Source: an uncultured Acetobacterium sp. (GTDB lineage: Bacteria; Bacillota; Clostridia; Eubacteriales; Eubacteriaceae). Taken from it: a DNA stretch of 64,000 bases. A model generated the notes under the pieces. That model saw only the letters and a list, made by a program, of their open reading frames with translations. It was not told the origin of the DNA and made no database searches. Of this stretch, positions 8,440-16,151 are shown in pieces. Made by a program: the position numbers and the translations under genes. Numbering within the stretch: position 1 is the first letter of the stretch; every line of letters starts with the position of its first letter. The stretch is from positions 1,824,736 through 1,888,735 of the forward strand of contig NZ_OY760905.1 in NCBI RefSeq assembly GCF_963664135.1, given 5' to 3'.

Positions 8440-8952
8440 TTATAATGTTCGGCTGTAAAGTAAATGTTTCATTTCCTTACCCTTGTAATTTTTAACAAAT
8501 TCTTTTTTGATTGTCATGCCAAGTTTTTCAGCGACCTTGCGTGAAGATAAATTGTTAGGTTTGATTTGAGCAGAAACTTCATCAATATGTAATGTTTCAA
8601 AGGCGTATTTAACACAAGCTGTTGCGCCTTCAAGAGCATAACCAAACTTCCATGATGATTTATTATAAATATAGCCGATACCAACATATTTTTCATCGTC
8701 TACCTGCTCTGAAATTAAACCCGTTACACCAATGAGTTGATTCGTGTCTTTCTCTATAACAGCCCAATAACTATATCCATCTCTATCATATCTCATAATA
8801 TTTTCATCAATCCATTCAGACACTTCTTTATCAGAAAAAGCGTGTTCCCATGCGTACATGACATTAATATCCTGCAAAATTGTGCATATGGCGTTGTAAT
8901 CATCAATCTGAATTTTACGCAAACATAAGCGGTTAGTCTCTATAATAATCAT
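8440..8952 (-). CDS. GNAT N-acetyltransferase, RimJ/RimL type
   Basis: A 170-residue cytosolic acetyltransferase of the Acetyltransf_3 type, transferring acetyl from acetyl-CoA to an unknown amine. ETNRLCLRKIQIDDY is the standard N-terminus, YWAVIEKDTNQLIGVTGL covers the central strands, and NLSSRKVAEKLGM is the acetyl-CoA-binding/alpha-4 region. GGTGAGG is correctly spaced before the ATG. It stands alone among repeats and remnants, so the substrate cannot be inferred from context. Its intact frame contrasts with the decayed genes on both sides. Confidence 0.85.
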   Translation of the reverse strand: MIIIETNRLCLRKIQIDDYNAICTILQDINVMYAWEHAFSDKEVSEWIDENIMRYDRDGYSYWAVIEKDTNQLIGVTGLISEQVDDEKYVGIGYIYNKSSWKFGYALEGATACVKYAFETLHIDEVSAQIKPNNLSSRKVAEKLGMTIKKEFVKNYKGKEMKHLLYSRTL

Positions 8953-9016
8953 ATTGTCCTCACCCCTAATATAAATATTGTTCGTTCACCTTATCGTTTT
9001 ATTACATTTTAACTTA

Positions 9017-9041
9017 GCACAAGGGGACGGTTCTTTTGTGC
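9017..9041 (+). repeat. GGGGACGG hairpin repeat, best-preserved copy
   Basis: Arms GCACAA and TTGTGC are perfectly complementary and enclose GGGGACGGTTCTT. This is the reference copy for the long-arm subfamily. Confidence 0.85.
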
Positions 9042-9059
9042 AACTTACTTAATCCTAAA

Positions 9060-9108
9060 TTCGATGCAATACACCAAAGCTACTACCGATTAACCGTTTC
9101 AGTTGTCT
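9060..9108. repeat. 49-bp non-coding repeat, copy 2
   Basis: Matches the block near 7.83 kb with about four differences and has the same spacing from a GGGGACGG repeat. Confidence 0.8.
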
Positions 9109-9112
9109 GGGG

Positions 9113-9158
9113 GACATCGGGGGGCATTGGGAGGGGCATTGGGGACGTTTCATTCGTC
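9113..9158 (+). repeat. Tandem/expanded GGGGACG repeat (GACA/TGTC type)
   Basis: GACATCGGGG, two GGGGCATT-like partial units, then GGGGACGTTTCATTCGTC. The duplicated G-rich cores suggest slippage or nested insertion. Confidence 0.7.
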
Positions 9159-9241
9159 ACATTCCCCTAAACCCCTCTAAAAGTATGATTTCCCAAAGAA
9201 CGTTGGATTCTTTGAAATGCAATTTCAGGACCAGTGGCTAC

Positions 9242-9721
9242 TCATGAGACCGGTTGCCAGCCCTTACACAGATCAAACCAGCCAGCACTGTTGGAATATT
9301 TTTCCAGTTCCGCTATTGTCAGTTCAATGGCACTATTACTGCTTCCGCAGGCAGGAAAAACCGTCTCAAATCGTTTCAGTGAATCATCCAGATAGATATC
9401 CACATTACCATTGACTGCAAAGGGACAGACGCCGCCAATCCCATGACCAACAAGGTGCTCGACTTCTTCCGGCGAAAGCATTTTTGCCTTCGTTTTAAAA
9501 TGAGCTTTAAATTTTGAATTGTCGATTTTGGCATCACCGGCCGCCACGACGAGCACACATTTTTCCGCCAGTTTAAAGGACAAGGTTTTGGCTATTCGTT
9601 CCGGGGCACAACCGACAGCTTGCGCCGCCAGTTCCACCGTTGCCGATGAGGTCTAGAATTCTAGGATTCGGGTTTCAATATTCCATTGTTTGAAATAATC
9701 TCTTACTTTTTCTATTGCCAT
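9242..9721 (-). pseudogene. YbaK/ProX-type aminoacyl-tRNA deacylase with in-frame TAG
   Basis: A YbaK/EbsC-family editing domain that would hydrolyse mischarged tRNA. The frame opens with MAIEKVRDYFKQWNIETRILEF, is interrupted at codon 23 by TAG (9653-9655), and continues in the same frame with TSSATVELAAQAVG, KTLSFK, GDAKIDNSKFK, VGGVCPF-like GGVCPFAV and the C-terminal GWFDLCKGWQPVS. Everything but the TAG is intact, so this is either a recent nonsense mutant or, less likely, a suppressed amber codon. Translation could restart at a downstream codon near VELAAQA, losing only the first strand. A fragment of the same 3' end is repeated near 11.32 kb. Confidence 0.75.
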
Positions 9722-9892
9722 TTATAGTTACTTCGGTTCTAATAAAATGGGATTCATTTATTGTCCTTCTAATTCTATCATAAATTTTTTTATGACATGA
9801 GGCTGACACTTATTCCATCAAATTCAAAGTAAAAGATCTGTTCCCATTGGCCAAAACCCAGCTTCAACAGTTCTCCGGAAATCATCCATTTA

Positions 9893-11035
9893 TCAATCTT
9901 TGTTGAACGCATCTATATACTTTTTATAAATAAATACTTTCTTTCTTTTACGGTTATCGAGATTACTTAGAATCCCTTCCTCGCAAAGTCTTTCTAATAA
10001 ACGGCCACTTGTTGCAACGCTGATATCCAGTTTATTTGTCGCTTCTTCAATCCTGATTGTCGGCTTATCAAATAGTCCTTCATAGATTACCAGAGCATTT
10101 TCACTGATGCGCCCCATTGCATTGATTTTCTTTAAATCTTCGTCTCGTAGGCCAGAAATACTTCTTGCAATCTCCACTGCTTCTTGTGCTGTTTCGATAA
10201 CACCTGTTAAAAAGAATTTGATCCAGCTCTCGTAATCGCCTTTTGTATGAATATGAAATAAACACTCATAGTAGGCCTGTTGATTACGTTTTATAAACTT
10301 TGATAAATATAACGTGGGTTTGTGTAAAATATCATTAGCTGCCAAATAAAATGCAATTAAAAGTCTTCCCACTCGTCCGTTCCCATCTAAGAAGGGGTGG
10401 ATCATTTCAAATTGGCTATGTATTAATGCCGCTTTAACCAGCGGTGACATCCAATCACTTTTATGTATGTATTTTTCAAAGTTGTCCAAACAATTGCTCA
10501 TATAATCAATTGATGGGGGAACGTAGCTTGCAGTAGTTATTGAATAACCACCAATCCAATTTTGAGATCTTCTGAATTCACCTGGAGTTTTGTTTTCACC
10601 GCGGACACCTTCCATAAGAATTCCATGTATTTCTCTTATAAGTCTTAAAGACAGTGGCAAGGTTTCCAAACGTTCAAAGCCGTAGCTTGTCGCCTTTACA
10701 TAATTTTCGATCTCTTTAACATCATTTGGTACCTCGTCAGCCATACCAGCTTCAGCTTTAATCAAATCACTAAAGGTCGCTCTTGTCCCTTCTATTTGAG
10801 AAGATAGCGCTGCTTCTTTTCTGGCATACATGTAGACAAAGAAACTCGGCGAAATCAATGTGTCCGTTACCTCATCTAACCTACCGATGTACCGATTGGC
10901 TTCTGATATCAAATAAATCATCTCATCGTCGTATTGAATCACAGGATTTTGAGGGGGTAGCGGTGCCGGAATAAAACACGAGTATTCTGCTTGGCCACTC
11001 CCAACCTTTATTTTTCTTCCTGCTCTATTTTCCAT
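9893..11035 (-). CDS. Fic family AMPylase-type protein (class II)
   Basis: A 380-residue Fic protein, predicted to transfer AMP or a related group to a hydroxyl side chain of a target. The catalytic loop HPFLDGNGRVGRLL is complete near residues 212-225, with the catalytic histidine. An inhibitory-helix motif of the (S/T)xxxE(G/N) type, SSQIEG, is present near residue 78, so it is a class II (N-terminally inhibited) Fic enzyme. The C-terminal ~90 residues look like a winged helix (TIRIEEATNKLDISVATSGRLLERLCEEGIL, split here by function), suggesting DNA binding. AGGAG precedes the ATG chosen; a GTG five codons upstream overlaps the ribosome site and was rejected. Confidence 0.9.
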   Translation of the reverse strand: MENRAGRKIKVGSGQAEYSCFIPAPLPPQNPVIQYDDEMIYLISEANRYIGRLDEVTDTLISPSFFVYMYARKEAALSSQIEGTRATFSDLIKAEAGMADEVPNDVKEIENYVKATSYGFERLETLPLSLRLIREIHGILMEGVRGENKTPGEFRRSQNWIGGYSITTASYVPPSIDYMSNCLDNFEKYIHKSDWMSPLVKAALIHSQFEMIHPFLDGNGRVGRLLIAFYLAANDILHKPTLYLSKFIKRNQQAYYECLFHIHTKGDYESWIKFFLTGVIETAQEAVEIARSISGLRDEDLKKINAMGRISENALVIYEGLFDKPTIRIEEATNKLDISVATSGRLLERLCEEGILSNLDNRKRKKVFIYKKYIDAFNKD

Positions 11036-11296
11036 ATAATCACTCCTCACTTTTTGTCTTAAAATGATTATAATTTATTTTTATTTGCATTTCAACGTAT
11101 TAAATGAAAACATCTTTTTTTAATATGCACTTTGCCCCAGCACAAAGGGTAAGACGGTGAGAAATCCGGGCATAAAAAAACCGAGGAAGATACAAGATCC
11201 TTTCCATTTGTCACATTCCCCTAACCCCCCTCTAAAAATATGATTCCCCAAAGAACATTGGATTCTTTTAAACGCAATGCCAGAACTAGTGGCTAC

Positions 11297-11353
11297 TTAC
11301 GAGACCGGTTGCCAGTCCTCACACAGATCAAATCAGCCGGTACTGTTAGAAGA
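11297..11353 (-). pseudogene. YbaK-type deacylase, duplicated 3' end
   Basis: Reads SSNSTG, a stop, then FDLCEDWQPVS, matching the C-terminus of the YbaK gene near 9.3 kb. The downstream 75 bases are also shared, so a block spanning the gene end was copied. Confidence 0.7.
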
Positions 11354-11389
11354 TTTTTTTATGACAGGGGGATACTACGAAATTATTTC

Positions 11390-11509
11390 GTTTGTCCGAT
11401 CCATCCGTCACGATCTCCTTTTCGCAACCGCAAACTGCTGGCGGGCGGCGGCAAAATTAACCATCCGTTTTTCACTGCGCTTATTGCCGCCGTCAAAGGC
11501 CAGCGGGAG
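11390..11509 (-). pseudogene. DnaC-like ATPase 3' fragment (copy 2)
   Basis: About 120 bases matching the last ~35 codons of the copy at 7.4 kb at over 90 percent by eye. The fragment ends exactly where a GGGGACG repeat begins. Confidence 0.75.
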
Positions 11510-11511
11510 AA

Positions 11512-11545
11512 GACATGGGGAAGACATGGGGATGTTTCGCTTGTC
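11512..11545 (+). repeat. GGGGACG-type repeat, tandem left half
   Basis: GACATGGGGAA precedes GACATGGGGATGTTTCG and CTTGTC. The GACA/TGTC arms pair. It abuts DnaC-like copy 2 and lies beside the RAYT pseudogene. Confidence 0.7.
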
Positions 11546-11699
11546 ATGTCTATCGATTTAATAAAAGCAACACCATCGCCTTTCCCAGCCCCAGCACCGT
11601 CTCAACTGGCAGATACTCTCCCCATTTTCTTTTGAATCTTCATGATCAGCTGGGTTCGCAAGTGTACCAGCAATTCCTTCGACTGCGTCATCCATTTAA

Positions 11700-11930
11700 T
11701 GCTGTTACCCATTCCCTTCTTTTGATCAGAAAAAAATCGTAGTTATTGAACATACAATAGGCAAGCAATCGAAACCTGCCAGTTTATCTATCTTTATCTA
11801 ATTTTTTAATAAAATCCGATCGTTCCGCATGAACCAGAAAAAGATTATGGCCGTTCAGACGCTTTATCATTATATAGTAAATTCGAGTAGTACCGTTTTT
11901 CTGCGCTTACCTTGCTCTTTCCTATTTCAT
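11700..11930 (-). pseudogene. REP-associated tyrosine transposase (RAYT), decayed
   Basis: A good ribosome site (AGGAG) and ATG open a frame that carries RIYYIMIKRLNGHNLF, then HAERSDFIKKLDKD, then FRLLAYCMFNNYDFFLIK. This order matches Y1/HUH RAYT proteins (YHVMLRGINxQNLF, a DDxDRxxFL-like helix, and GFKLYAYCLMDNHVHLL). At least three in-frame stops are present and the HxH catalytic motif has decayed to NYD. Further degraded sequence may extend to about 11560. GGGGACG repeats flank it on both sides, which is the known arrangement for RAYT genes and their REP substrates. Confidence 0.65.
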
Positions 11931-11971
11931 CTCCTGTTGTTCTAACTTGCCTAACATAGACTGACTGGCAT

Positions 11972-11993
11972 GACAGACGAAACGTCCCCCGTC
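11972..11993 (-). repeat. GGGGACG hairpin repeat upstream of the RAYT pseudogene
   Basis: On the minus strand GACGGGGGACGTTTCGTCTG with TC closing; arms GAC/GTC. It sits about 40 bases upstream of the transposase start. Confidence 0.75.
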
Positions 11994-12005
11994 ACGTCAT
12001 TTATC

Positions 12006-12088
12006 ATTCACTTTATCTCATCTCCGATTTTTTTCCAACAAACGGGGCCTTTTTTATTTAGGCCCCATTTTGTTGGGTTTTATTTTTT
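12006..12088 (-). repeat. Copy of a gene 5' region with GGGGCC hairpin
   Basis: About 83 bases shared with the region near 19.55 kb: a GGGGCCT/AAGGCCCC hairpin, then CGGAGATGAGATAAA and a GTG start with four codons before the copy is cut at a GGGGACG repeat. Confidence 0.7.
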
Positions 12089-12266
12089 AGCTTGAGGAAA
12101 CGGTTCTTTTGTGGTGTATTTCTCAAATGAGCATAAGTCCCCCTGGCAACAGGGCTTCTGGACTATCCGTTTATTTACTGTGATCTAATCACCGATTTCA
12201 AAAAAAGTCTTTGATACAATAAGAAACATTCAACAGATTTATCAATTTTTTATTCGGAGGTATAAA

Positions 12267-12431
12267 ATGTATATTAAAATAATAATCGGCTCACTTGTCG
12301 GTGGCGCATTGGGACTTCTCTATTATAAACTGGTTGGCTGCCCCAACGGCAGTTGCCCCATTACTGCCAAACCCCATCGAACTGCAATTTATGGCGCTAT
12401 TCTTGGTTTTATGATCAGTTCTTCGTTTTAA
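12267..12431 (+). CDS. DUF6132-like small membrane protein
   Basis: A 54-residue protein too short for common ORF cut-offs. The N-terminal helix YIKIIIGSLVGGALGLLYYK contains the small-residue GxxxG pattern, and is followed by the family hallmark VGCPNGSCPITAKP and a second short hydrophobic helix (YGAILGFMIS). CGGAGG lies upstream of the ATG. It is 17 bases ahead of a Cys-rich polytopic membrane protein, and the pair likely acts together at the membrane, perhaps in electron transfer or thiol chemistry; this is inference from the cysteines and neighbour. Confidence 0.75.
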   Translation: MYIKIIIGSLVGGALGLLYYKLVGCPNGSCPITAKPHRTAIYGAILGFMISSSF

Positions 12432-12448
12432 ATTAAAGGTGCTGATGT

Positions 12449-13012
12449 ATGAAAAATAATCAATTCTTATTCCTCTTGGTATTGACTTATTTTGCATTGG
12501 GATTTGTCAATATTCACTTTGCCATTTTAGGTCTCGTCTGCATGATGTTACCCTTTATTTTATTATTTAGAAACCACAAAAAAACCTGGTGTCAAGGTTA
12601 TTGCCCCCGGGCCAGCCTGCTGAACACGACCGGCAAACTTACTTCGAAATTTTCGTTGAAAACGCCAGCCTTTTTTATCAAGGGTAAGATGAAATGGATT
12701 ATGCTTATCTATTTTGGCATCAGCCTAATCTTTATCACCATGACCACCATTCGTGTTGGACTAGGCTTTTCACCCGCTTTGGAATACCTGCGTTTTCTGA
12801 TTGTGATTCCCCTGCCATTTGAAATGCCTCAATTGATCACCTTTGAAAGGCTACCAGCCTGGTTGACGCATCTGTCCTACCGTTTTTATTCCATGATGCT
12901 GACTACCACGTTTATTGGTGTGATCCTGTCGCTGGTTTACAAGCCGCGCACCTGGTGCACCATCTGTCCCATTTCCACCATTTCCAGCGAGTATATTAAA
13001 TATGCACGTTGA
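12449..13012 (+). CDS. 4Fe-4S-binding membrane protein, NapH/YccM-like, short form
   Basis: A 187-residue polytopic membrane protein with about four transmembrane helices. Two cysteine motifs occur at equivalent cytoplasmic positions, TWCQGYCPRASLL near residue 47 and TWCTICPISTIS near residue 173, as in the membrane part of NapH-type quinol-ferredoxin proteins. It lacks the C-terminal pair of ferredoxin motifs present in the homologue near 52.5 kb. A terminator lies about 200 bases downstream. Linked to the DUF6132-like gene; the electron donor or acceptor is unknown. Confidence 0.75.
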   Translation: MKNNQFLFLLVLTYFALGFVNIHFAILGLVCMMLPFILLFRNHKKTWCQGYCPRASLLNTTGKLTSKFSLKTPAFFIKGKMKWIMLIYFGISLIFITMTTIRVGLGFSPALEYLRFLIVIPLPFEMPQLITFERLPAWLTHLSYRFYSMMLTTTFIGVILSLVYKPRTWCTICPISTISSEYIKYAR

Positions 13013-13034
13013 CCTCTTGTACATCGCACTGAAA

Positions 13035-13059
13035 AAGCCCCGGACAATGCCGGGGGCTT
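13035..13059 (-). terminator. GC-rich hairpin with U tract on the minus strand
   Basis: AAGCCCCGG/CCGGGGGCTT, followed on the minus strand by TTTTTC. A near-identical hairpin sits at 41367-41390. The rest of the 300-base interval before the phosphoesterase holds degenerate GGGGACG sequence near 13070-13104. Confidence 0.6.
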
Positions 13060-13168
13060 GGATACATCGAAACATCGGGGAATTATCGTGAACGTTTCAT
13101 TTATCACTTTCACCCGAAGCAGTGGAGACATTTTTGATTTCAGGTACCTAGCCACAAACTATCTCGAA

Positions 13169-13182
13169 GACAAGGGGACGTC
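13169..13182 (+). repeat. Truncated GGGGACG repeat
   Basis: GACAAGGGGACGTC. The core is intact and the right arm is shortened. Confidence 0.5.
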
Positions 13183-13208
13183 ATGTATTTGATGATCAAT
13201 AGAAATCG

Positions 13209-13238
13209 AAAAAACCGCCAATTGCTTAGCGGTTTTTC
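13209..13238. terminator. Bidirectional terminator between convergent genes
   Basis: AAAAACCGC/GCGGTTTTT with a 12-base loop and T tracts on both strands, between the 4Fe-4S membrane protein gene and the phosphoesterase gene. Confidence 0.85.
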
Positions 13239-13318
13239 CTTAAATTAATGACATTGGGCTGGAGGTGGTGGGCGGCTTAAGCTCCACCGGTAAACCATCC
13301 TTGTTTCAGGCCGATTAT

Positions 13319-14608
13319 TTATTGCTGTTCAATATTGCTGATGGTTCCATCGGGCATATATTGCATCAGCCGGACGTCTGAAGATTCCTTTCCGGATTCA
13401 ATCACCACAAATGTCATGTCTTCACTCTGGGGGGCGGTGTCAACCCAGGTGCCGGTATTGGCATAGATCTTCTCCCGATTATAGCCTTCGGTATAGTGGG
13501 TGATGACCGGTACGTGAGTATGTCCCAACACAACCACATCAATCGTGGGATCGACATTGAAATATTGTGACACCGCCTGTCCATCGAAATAAGTGTGATC
13601 CAAGTCGCCTGCAGTGGCCGTAGTATAGGGATTTTTTGTGACAACCCCGTTGGCATCCTGAACCGCATCCCATCGTCTTTGAACATTGGCATACAGGATG
13701 GCACTGATTAAACCGTCTTCCTGAACCGTCGGCAGCAGATCGCTGAGGGCAAAGCTGTTATTGTATCCGTCGATGCCGCAGGAGATCACTTTATCATTGA
13801 ATCCGGCACTGATCGGGTAAGTTACCATGGCACCCGACCATGACTGATAGTAGGCATAGGCGCCAAGCTGGTCGGCATCGCCACTTGATGGCGTCTGGAC
13901 TTGAGGCAGATCCTTCGCCGGTGCCGTCTGGCCTTCCGCAACAGAAGTGGCGGCCATACGGGTAAGGAAATAGCCCGGCGGAATAATCGATGGATAATCA
14001 CCGGTTATTTCTTTATTCGACAGGGGGTCGGGGGCATTGAAGGTATCATACCGATGGCCGTGCTCAATAACGATTTCGGAACGTACGCCGATACAATACG
14101 TTCCCAGACCAACCTCATCCCGAGCCTGGTTAATGCCGGGAATCAGTTCAGCAAGGATTTCATCGGTGAGCAGCATGTCGTGGTTGCCCGGAATATAGGT
14201 TACCTTGACGCCGCTTTTGATCACCTTTTCAATCGCTTCAATGACTGAAGCATTGTTAACAGCCACCTGCTTAAAGAAGGCCTTCGAATCGGTATATTGC
14301 GTATAGCTGATCGGTACAAACCACTCATCGAGTAGATCACCGTCGATGACGAGCTCATCAACGTCGCTTACTGCGAGTTTCTCCAGAAAAGCTACAATAA
14401 ATGGTCTGTTTTTGGTTGTTTGGGAAAAACTGTCTTCCACACCAAGATGAAGGTCGCTGATGACGACAATCCGTTTGGCTGTATGGCCTGAATCATTTTC
14501 CCACAAGGGTAATGCGTCAGCCTGGTTTGATGGCTTGGCACATGCTGCAAGGGAAACAACAAACATTAGAACAAAGGTTAAGATAAAACCGGTTTTCAAC
14601 ATTTTCAT
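13319..14608 (-). CDS. Lipoprotein calcineurin-like metallophosphoesterase
   Basis: A 429-residue secreted phosphoesterase. The signal peptide ends in a lipobox with Cys23 (SLAAC), so the protein is probably anchored on the outer face of the membrane. The metal-binding motifs of the calcineurin-like fold occur in order: VISDLHLG, DGDLLDE, PGNHD, EHGHR and LGHTHVP. A long insert of about 150 residues between GHR and GHTH is larger than in UDP-2,3-diacylglucosamine hydrolase-type members. AAGGGAGAG precedes the ATG. The substrate is unknown; phosphodiester or phosphomonoester hydrolysis is expected from the fold. Confidence 0.85.
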   Translation of the reverse strand: MKMLKTGFILTFVLMFVVSLAACAKPSNQADALPLWENDSGHTAKRIVVISDLHLGVEDSFSQTTKNRPFIVAFLEKLAVSDVDELVIDGDLLDEWFVPISYTQYTDSKAFFKQVAVNNASVIEAIEKVIKSGVKVTYIPGNHDMLLTDEILAELIPGINQARDEVGLGTYCIGVRSEIVIEHGHRYDTFNAPDPLSNKEITGDYPSIIPPGYFLTRMAATSVAEGQTAPAKDLPQVQTPSSGDADQLGAYAYYQSWSGAMVTYPISAGFNDKVISCGIDGYNNSFALSDLLPTVQEDGLISAILYANVQRRWDAVQDANGVVTKNPYTTATAGDLDHTYFDGQAVSQYFNVDPTIDVVVLGHTHVPVITHYTEGYNREKIYANTGTWVDTAPQSEDMTFVVIESGKESSDVRLMQYMPDGTISNIEQQ

Positions 14609-14744
14609 AAAAAACTCTCCCTTTTCCTAGATTGTATAGTTTCTTCCAATGTTACAAATCCGCTCCATTTGCGAAATAATTGTTCCATCGGCTCGTTATA
14701 TTATATCAAATATTGTGGAAGATAAATAGTATTATTTCACCGGA

Positions 14745-14778
14745 GACCTGGGGAGACCTGGGGAAGTTTCGGGTTGTC
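14745..14778 (+). repeat. Tandem GGGGA repeat (GAC/GTC arms), degenerate
   Basis: GAGACCTGGGGAGACCTGGGGAA in two units, ending GTTTCGGGTTGTC. It abuts DnaC-like copy 3 on its left. Confidence 0.6.
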
Positions 14779-14902
14779 CGTTCCGTCCAACCCTATCTCC
14801 TTTTCGCAACCGCAAACTGCTGGCGGGCGGTGGCAAAATTGGCCAGCCGTTTTTCACTACGCTTATTGTCGCCGTCAAAGGCCAGCGGGATACACTTTTC
14901 CA
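14779..14902 (-). pseudogene. DnaC-like ATPase 3' fragment (copy 3)
   Basis: Matches the last ~40 codons of the copy at 7.4 kb with several substitutions. It is bracketed directly by GGGGACG-type repeats on both sides, forming a repeat-fragment-repeat cassette. Confidence 0.75.
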
Positions 14903-14903
14903 G

Positions 14904-14945
14904 AGCACGCGGGGACGAGCACGCGGGGACGGTTCAGAATCTGTG
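14904..14945 (+). repeat. Tandem GGGGACG repeat
   Basis: AGCACGCGGGGACG occurs twice in direct tandem, the second followed by GTTCAGAATCTGTG. Confidence 0.75.
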
Positions 14946-15050
14946 AAAAAGTCATAAAAACTAAGGCGTTTTGATTAAGCTAAAACAAAAAAATAACCCT
15001 GTTTGATATACTTTATGTGCGAACAAATGAAACCAAACAGGGGGAAAGTT

Positions 15051-15116
15051 ATGCTTCAATTAAAATCAAAACAATCATCCTTCCATTGCTCATTATACAA
15101 TAAAATTCCAAGTACA
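15051..15116 (+). pseudogene. IS1182-type transposase, N-terminal fragment
   Basis: A ribosome site (AGGGGGAAAG) and ATG start MLQLKSKQSSFHCSLYNKIP, which resembles the N-terminus of IS1182-family transposases (a YxxLYDxIIP-like segment). A CCCTGTTTG/CAAACAGGG inverted pair lies upstream, consistent with an IS end region. The frame runs into a GGGGACGG repeat after about 22 codons. Confidence 0.5.
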
Positions 15117-15125
15117 AGGGTTCAA

Positions 15126-15148
15126 GCACGCGGGGACGGTTCTGGCGC
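15126..15148 (+). repeat. GGGGACGG hairpin repeat
   Basis: GCACGCGGGGACGGTTCTGG with CGC closing; the right arm differs from the reference. It truncates the transposase fragment. Confidence 0.7.
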
Positions 15149-15265
15149 AGTGATATTGCGGATTAAACGTTGGCGATATTAATGAAATTAGAATTATTGC
15201 CGATAACAGAAATAGATATTAAACATAAAAGACACACTTATTTACAAAAAGGGGGCCATGTTTCG

Positions 15266-16042
15266 ATGAAAATAAATTCTGTTGTTAACAATTTCTATAA
15301 TAGCTACAGTCAAATGACAGAAAAGCAAAAATCGATGGAGAAAAGCCAACCATCCAGCCAGGCAGTTTCAAAAAAAACAGACACGCTTGATATTTCAAAA
15401 GAAGCCTATGAAACGGCGGTAAGTGACGAGACGATGTCTGCCACATCAGGAAAAGACTCGCTTGGAATAACAAAGGGCGAGAAAGCAAACAGTTTTGTTA
15501 TCCATTTTTCTGATTCAGCAATGGTAAGCAGAGCTATTTCGAGGGGCTATCTTACCGTTAACGGTGTCGATATCCCGCTTTCTGATGATTTGAAAAAGCA
15601 ATTAACTGAAATAGATAAACAGGCACAAGCTGACCGTGAAGCCGCTTTTTATCAATCTACTATGGCGCATGATCTGGCGGTCTCCAAACAACAAAGTGAA
15701 GCATGGGCAAATGCCTACAAAGATTTAGCGGAAGCGATTGAAATAGCCGCCAAAATTTCCGCGGGTGGAAAAGTATCCAGTTCTGACCTGAAAAAATTGA
15801 TGGAGACAAGTCCGCAGCTTTATGCGATGGCAATGGCTGCAAAGATTGTGGCAGAAAGTCAAGAAAAACAGACTAAACCTGAAATGACAGGCGATGAAGA
15901 ACCAAGCGAAAGCAACGCTGCCGCTCAAGGCGTTAGCTGGTCAGATTTTGAATGGAAATCTTATGAAACACAGATGAGTGTCACGATGGATGGTACGCCA
16001 TCCGTTACCGATATCGAAAAAGGAGAAGTTATTTCCCAATAA
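15266..16042 (+). CDS. Uncharacterised cytosolic protein
   Basis: I do not recognise this 258-residue protein. No signal peptide or membrane segment is visible. The first ~80 residues are rich in Ser, Lys and Gln (with KKTDTLDISKEAYE), a moderately conserved-looking segment follows (FVIHFSDSAMVSRAISRGYL, TVNGVDIPLSDDLKKQL), then a long helical Ala/Lys-rich region and an acidic end. The KTDTLDIS style recalls flagellar or export-associated small proteins of Clostridia, but that is only a resemblance. AAAGGGGG upstream of the ATG supports this start over a TTG-proximal one 32 codons earlier. A strong terminator follows. Confidence 0.7.
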   Translation: MKINSVVNNFYNSYSQMTEKQKSMEKSQPSSQAVSKKTDTLDISKEAYETAVSDETMSATSGKDSLGITKGEKANSFVIHFSDSAMVSRAISRGYLTVNGVDIPLSDDLKKQLTEIDKQAQADREAAFYQSTMAHDLAVSKQQSEAWANAYKDLAEAIEIAAKISAGGKVSSSDLKKLMETSPQLYAMAMAAKIVAESQEKQTKPEMTGDEEPSESNAAAQGVSWSDFEWKSYETQMSVTMDGTPSVTDIEKGEVISQ

Positions 16043-16047
16043 AAGAA

Positions 16048-16088
16048 ACGCTGAAAACCCATTATTTATGCAGGTTTTCAGCGTCTTT
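16048..16088 (+). terminator. Rho-independent terminator
   Basis: ACGCTGAAAACC/GGTTTTCAGCGT, a perfect 12-bp stem, then CTTTC. It follows the uncharacterised gene by a few bases. Confidence 0.85.
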
Positions 16089-16151
16089 CAATTTACTCCT
16101 GTATAGACGATTATTCTAAAATTCAGCATTGCCATTATGTCAAACTGACAC

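Noticed and set aside
9000-9160. CRISPR array among the short repeats
   Set aside because: Copies are not regularly spaced, no unique spacers of uniform length occur and no cas gene is in the window.
9653-9655. TAG in YbaK as a pyrrolysine codon
   Set aside because: Pyrrolysine has a narrow known use in methylamine methyltransferases; TAG here and in the chemoreceptor lies at ordinary residues, and TGA lesions occur too. Simple nonsense is more likely.
11240-11742. Plus-strand frames of 75-131 codons
   Set aside because: They run through a mosaic of decayed repeats, YbaK and DnaC fragments on the other strand.
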